From the NCBI RefSeq assembly GCF_000212415.1, contig NC_015500.1, positions 558,001 to 622,000 on the forward strand: a stretch of DNA of 64,000 bases, given 5' to 3'. Below, one piece after another: positions 63,911 through 64,000 of the stretch; the first letter of the stretch is position 1; every line of letters starts with the position of its first letter. Under the pieces are notes generated by a model, which was given only the letters and a program-made list of their open reading frames with translations, was not told the origin of the DNA and searched no databases. A program made the position numbers and the translations under genes. The DNA comes from Treponema brennaborense DSM 12168. GTDB lineage: Bacteria > Spirochaetota > Spirochaetia > Treponematales > Treponemataceae.

Positions 63911-64000
63911 GGGGGTAGCGGAAAAGACCGGAACCCCGAAGCGATACGCGCAGCGTTCGGTTCGGGGCGAGGACTTAGGAGCGAGGGGGAGACTTCCCCC

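Overview
The window looks like chromosome of a host-associated spirochaete, most likely a Treponema with roughly balanced base composition. Supporting evidence: a FliS/FlgN flagellar pair behind an exact FliA-type promoter, chemoreceptors, lipoproteins with loose spirochaete lipoboxes, a small outer-membrane barrel protein, ThyX in place of ThyA, and a glycolipid-type acyltransferase/glycosyltransferase operon. A higher-GC treponeme such as T. brennaborense would fit, but the species is inferred and untested. I see no phage, transposase, CRISPR array, rRNA operon or replication origin.

Layout. 1-2.7 kb: end of a LacI-type regulator, PHP phosphoesterase, tandem cyclic-nucleotide-binding regulator, tRNA-Thr. 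2.8-9.3 kb: a signalling block with an AraC regulator, two methyl-accepting chemotaxis proteins and a 7TM-PAS/HD-GYP protein split by a one-base frameshift in an A8 tract. 9.5-18 kb: cation/proton antiporter, ABC-F ATPase, glutamate 5-kinase, divergent LysR regulator, YitT membrane protein, flavin-linked reductase lipoprotein. 18-25 kb: a carbohydrate-uptake operon (LacI regulator, two permeases, binding protein, GH38-like glycosidase) without its own ATPase. 25-31 kb: ABC exporter lying between two repeat families, double-ATPase protein with a defective first Walker A, GH18-like lipoprotein, porin-like protein. 31-39 kb: rhomboid protease and exonuclease III, enolase, a four-gene glycolipid operon, thyX. 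39-46 kb: a 688-residue protein I cannot name, a DUF2804 protein, a beta-CASP nuclease, phosphofructokinase. 46-47.3 kb: five tRNAs including all four serine isoacceptors, a duplicated tRNA tail, and the SRP RNA gene. 47.3-51 kb: YgjV/GNAT-like protein and pyrB-pyrI-pyrC. 51-54 kb: a Cache-GGDEF-EAL gene split by one amber codon, and a GNAT. 54-64 kb: two MATE transporters, a periplasmic helical protein, N,N'-diacetylchitobiose phosphorylase, flgN, fliS and ftsH.

How it fits together. Much of the window serves sugar capture from a host or gut environment (LacI regulators, ABC importer, GH38-like and GH18-like enzymes, chitobiose phosphorylase) feeding glycolysis (phosphofructokinase, enolase), together with motility and chemotaxis. 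Both predicted c-di-GMP phosphodiesterases are separated from their sensory halves by single lesions. Several genes have a -10 hexamer 6-7 bases before the ATG and no ribosome binding site, which suggests leaderless mRNAs. Short tandem and dispersed repeats fill many of the intergenic gaps. I did not find a clearly new defence or biosynthetic system. The strongest leads are the two split c-di-GMP genes, the repeat-flanked ABC exporter, the duplicated tRNA-Ser tail, and the unnamed protein paired with DUF2804.
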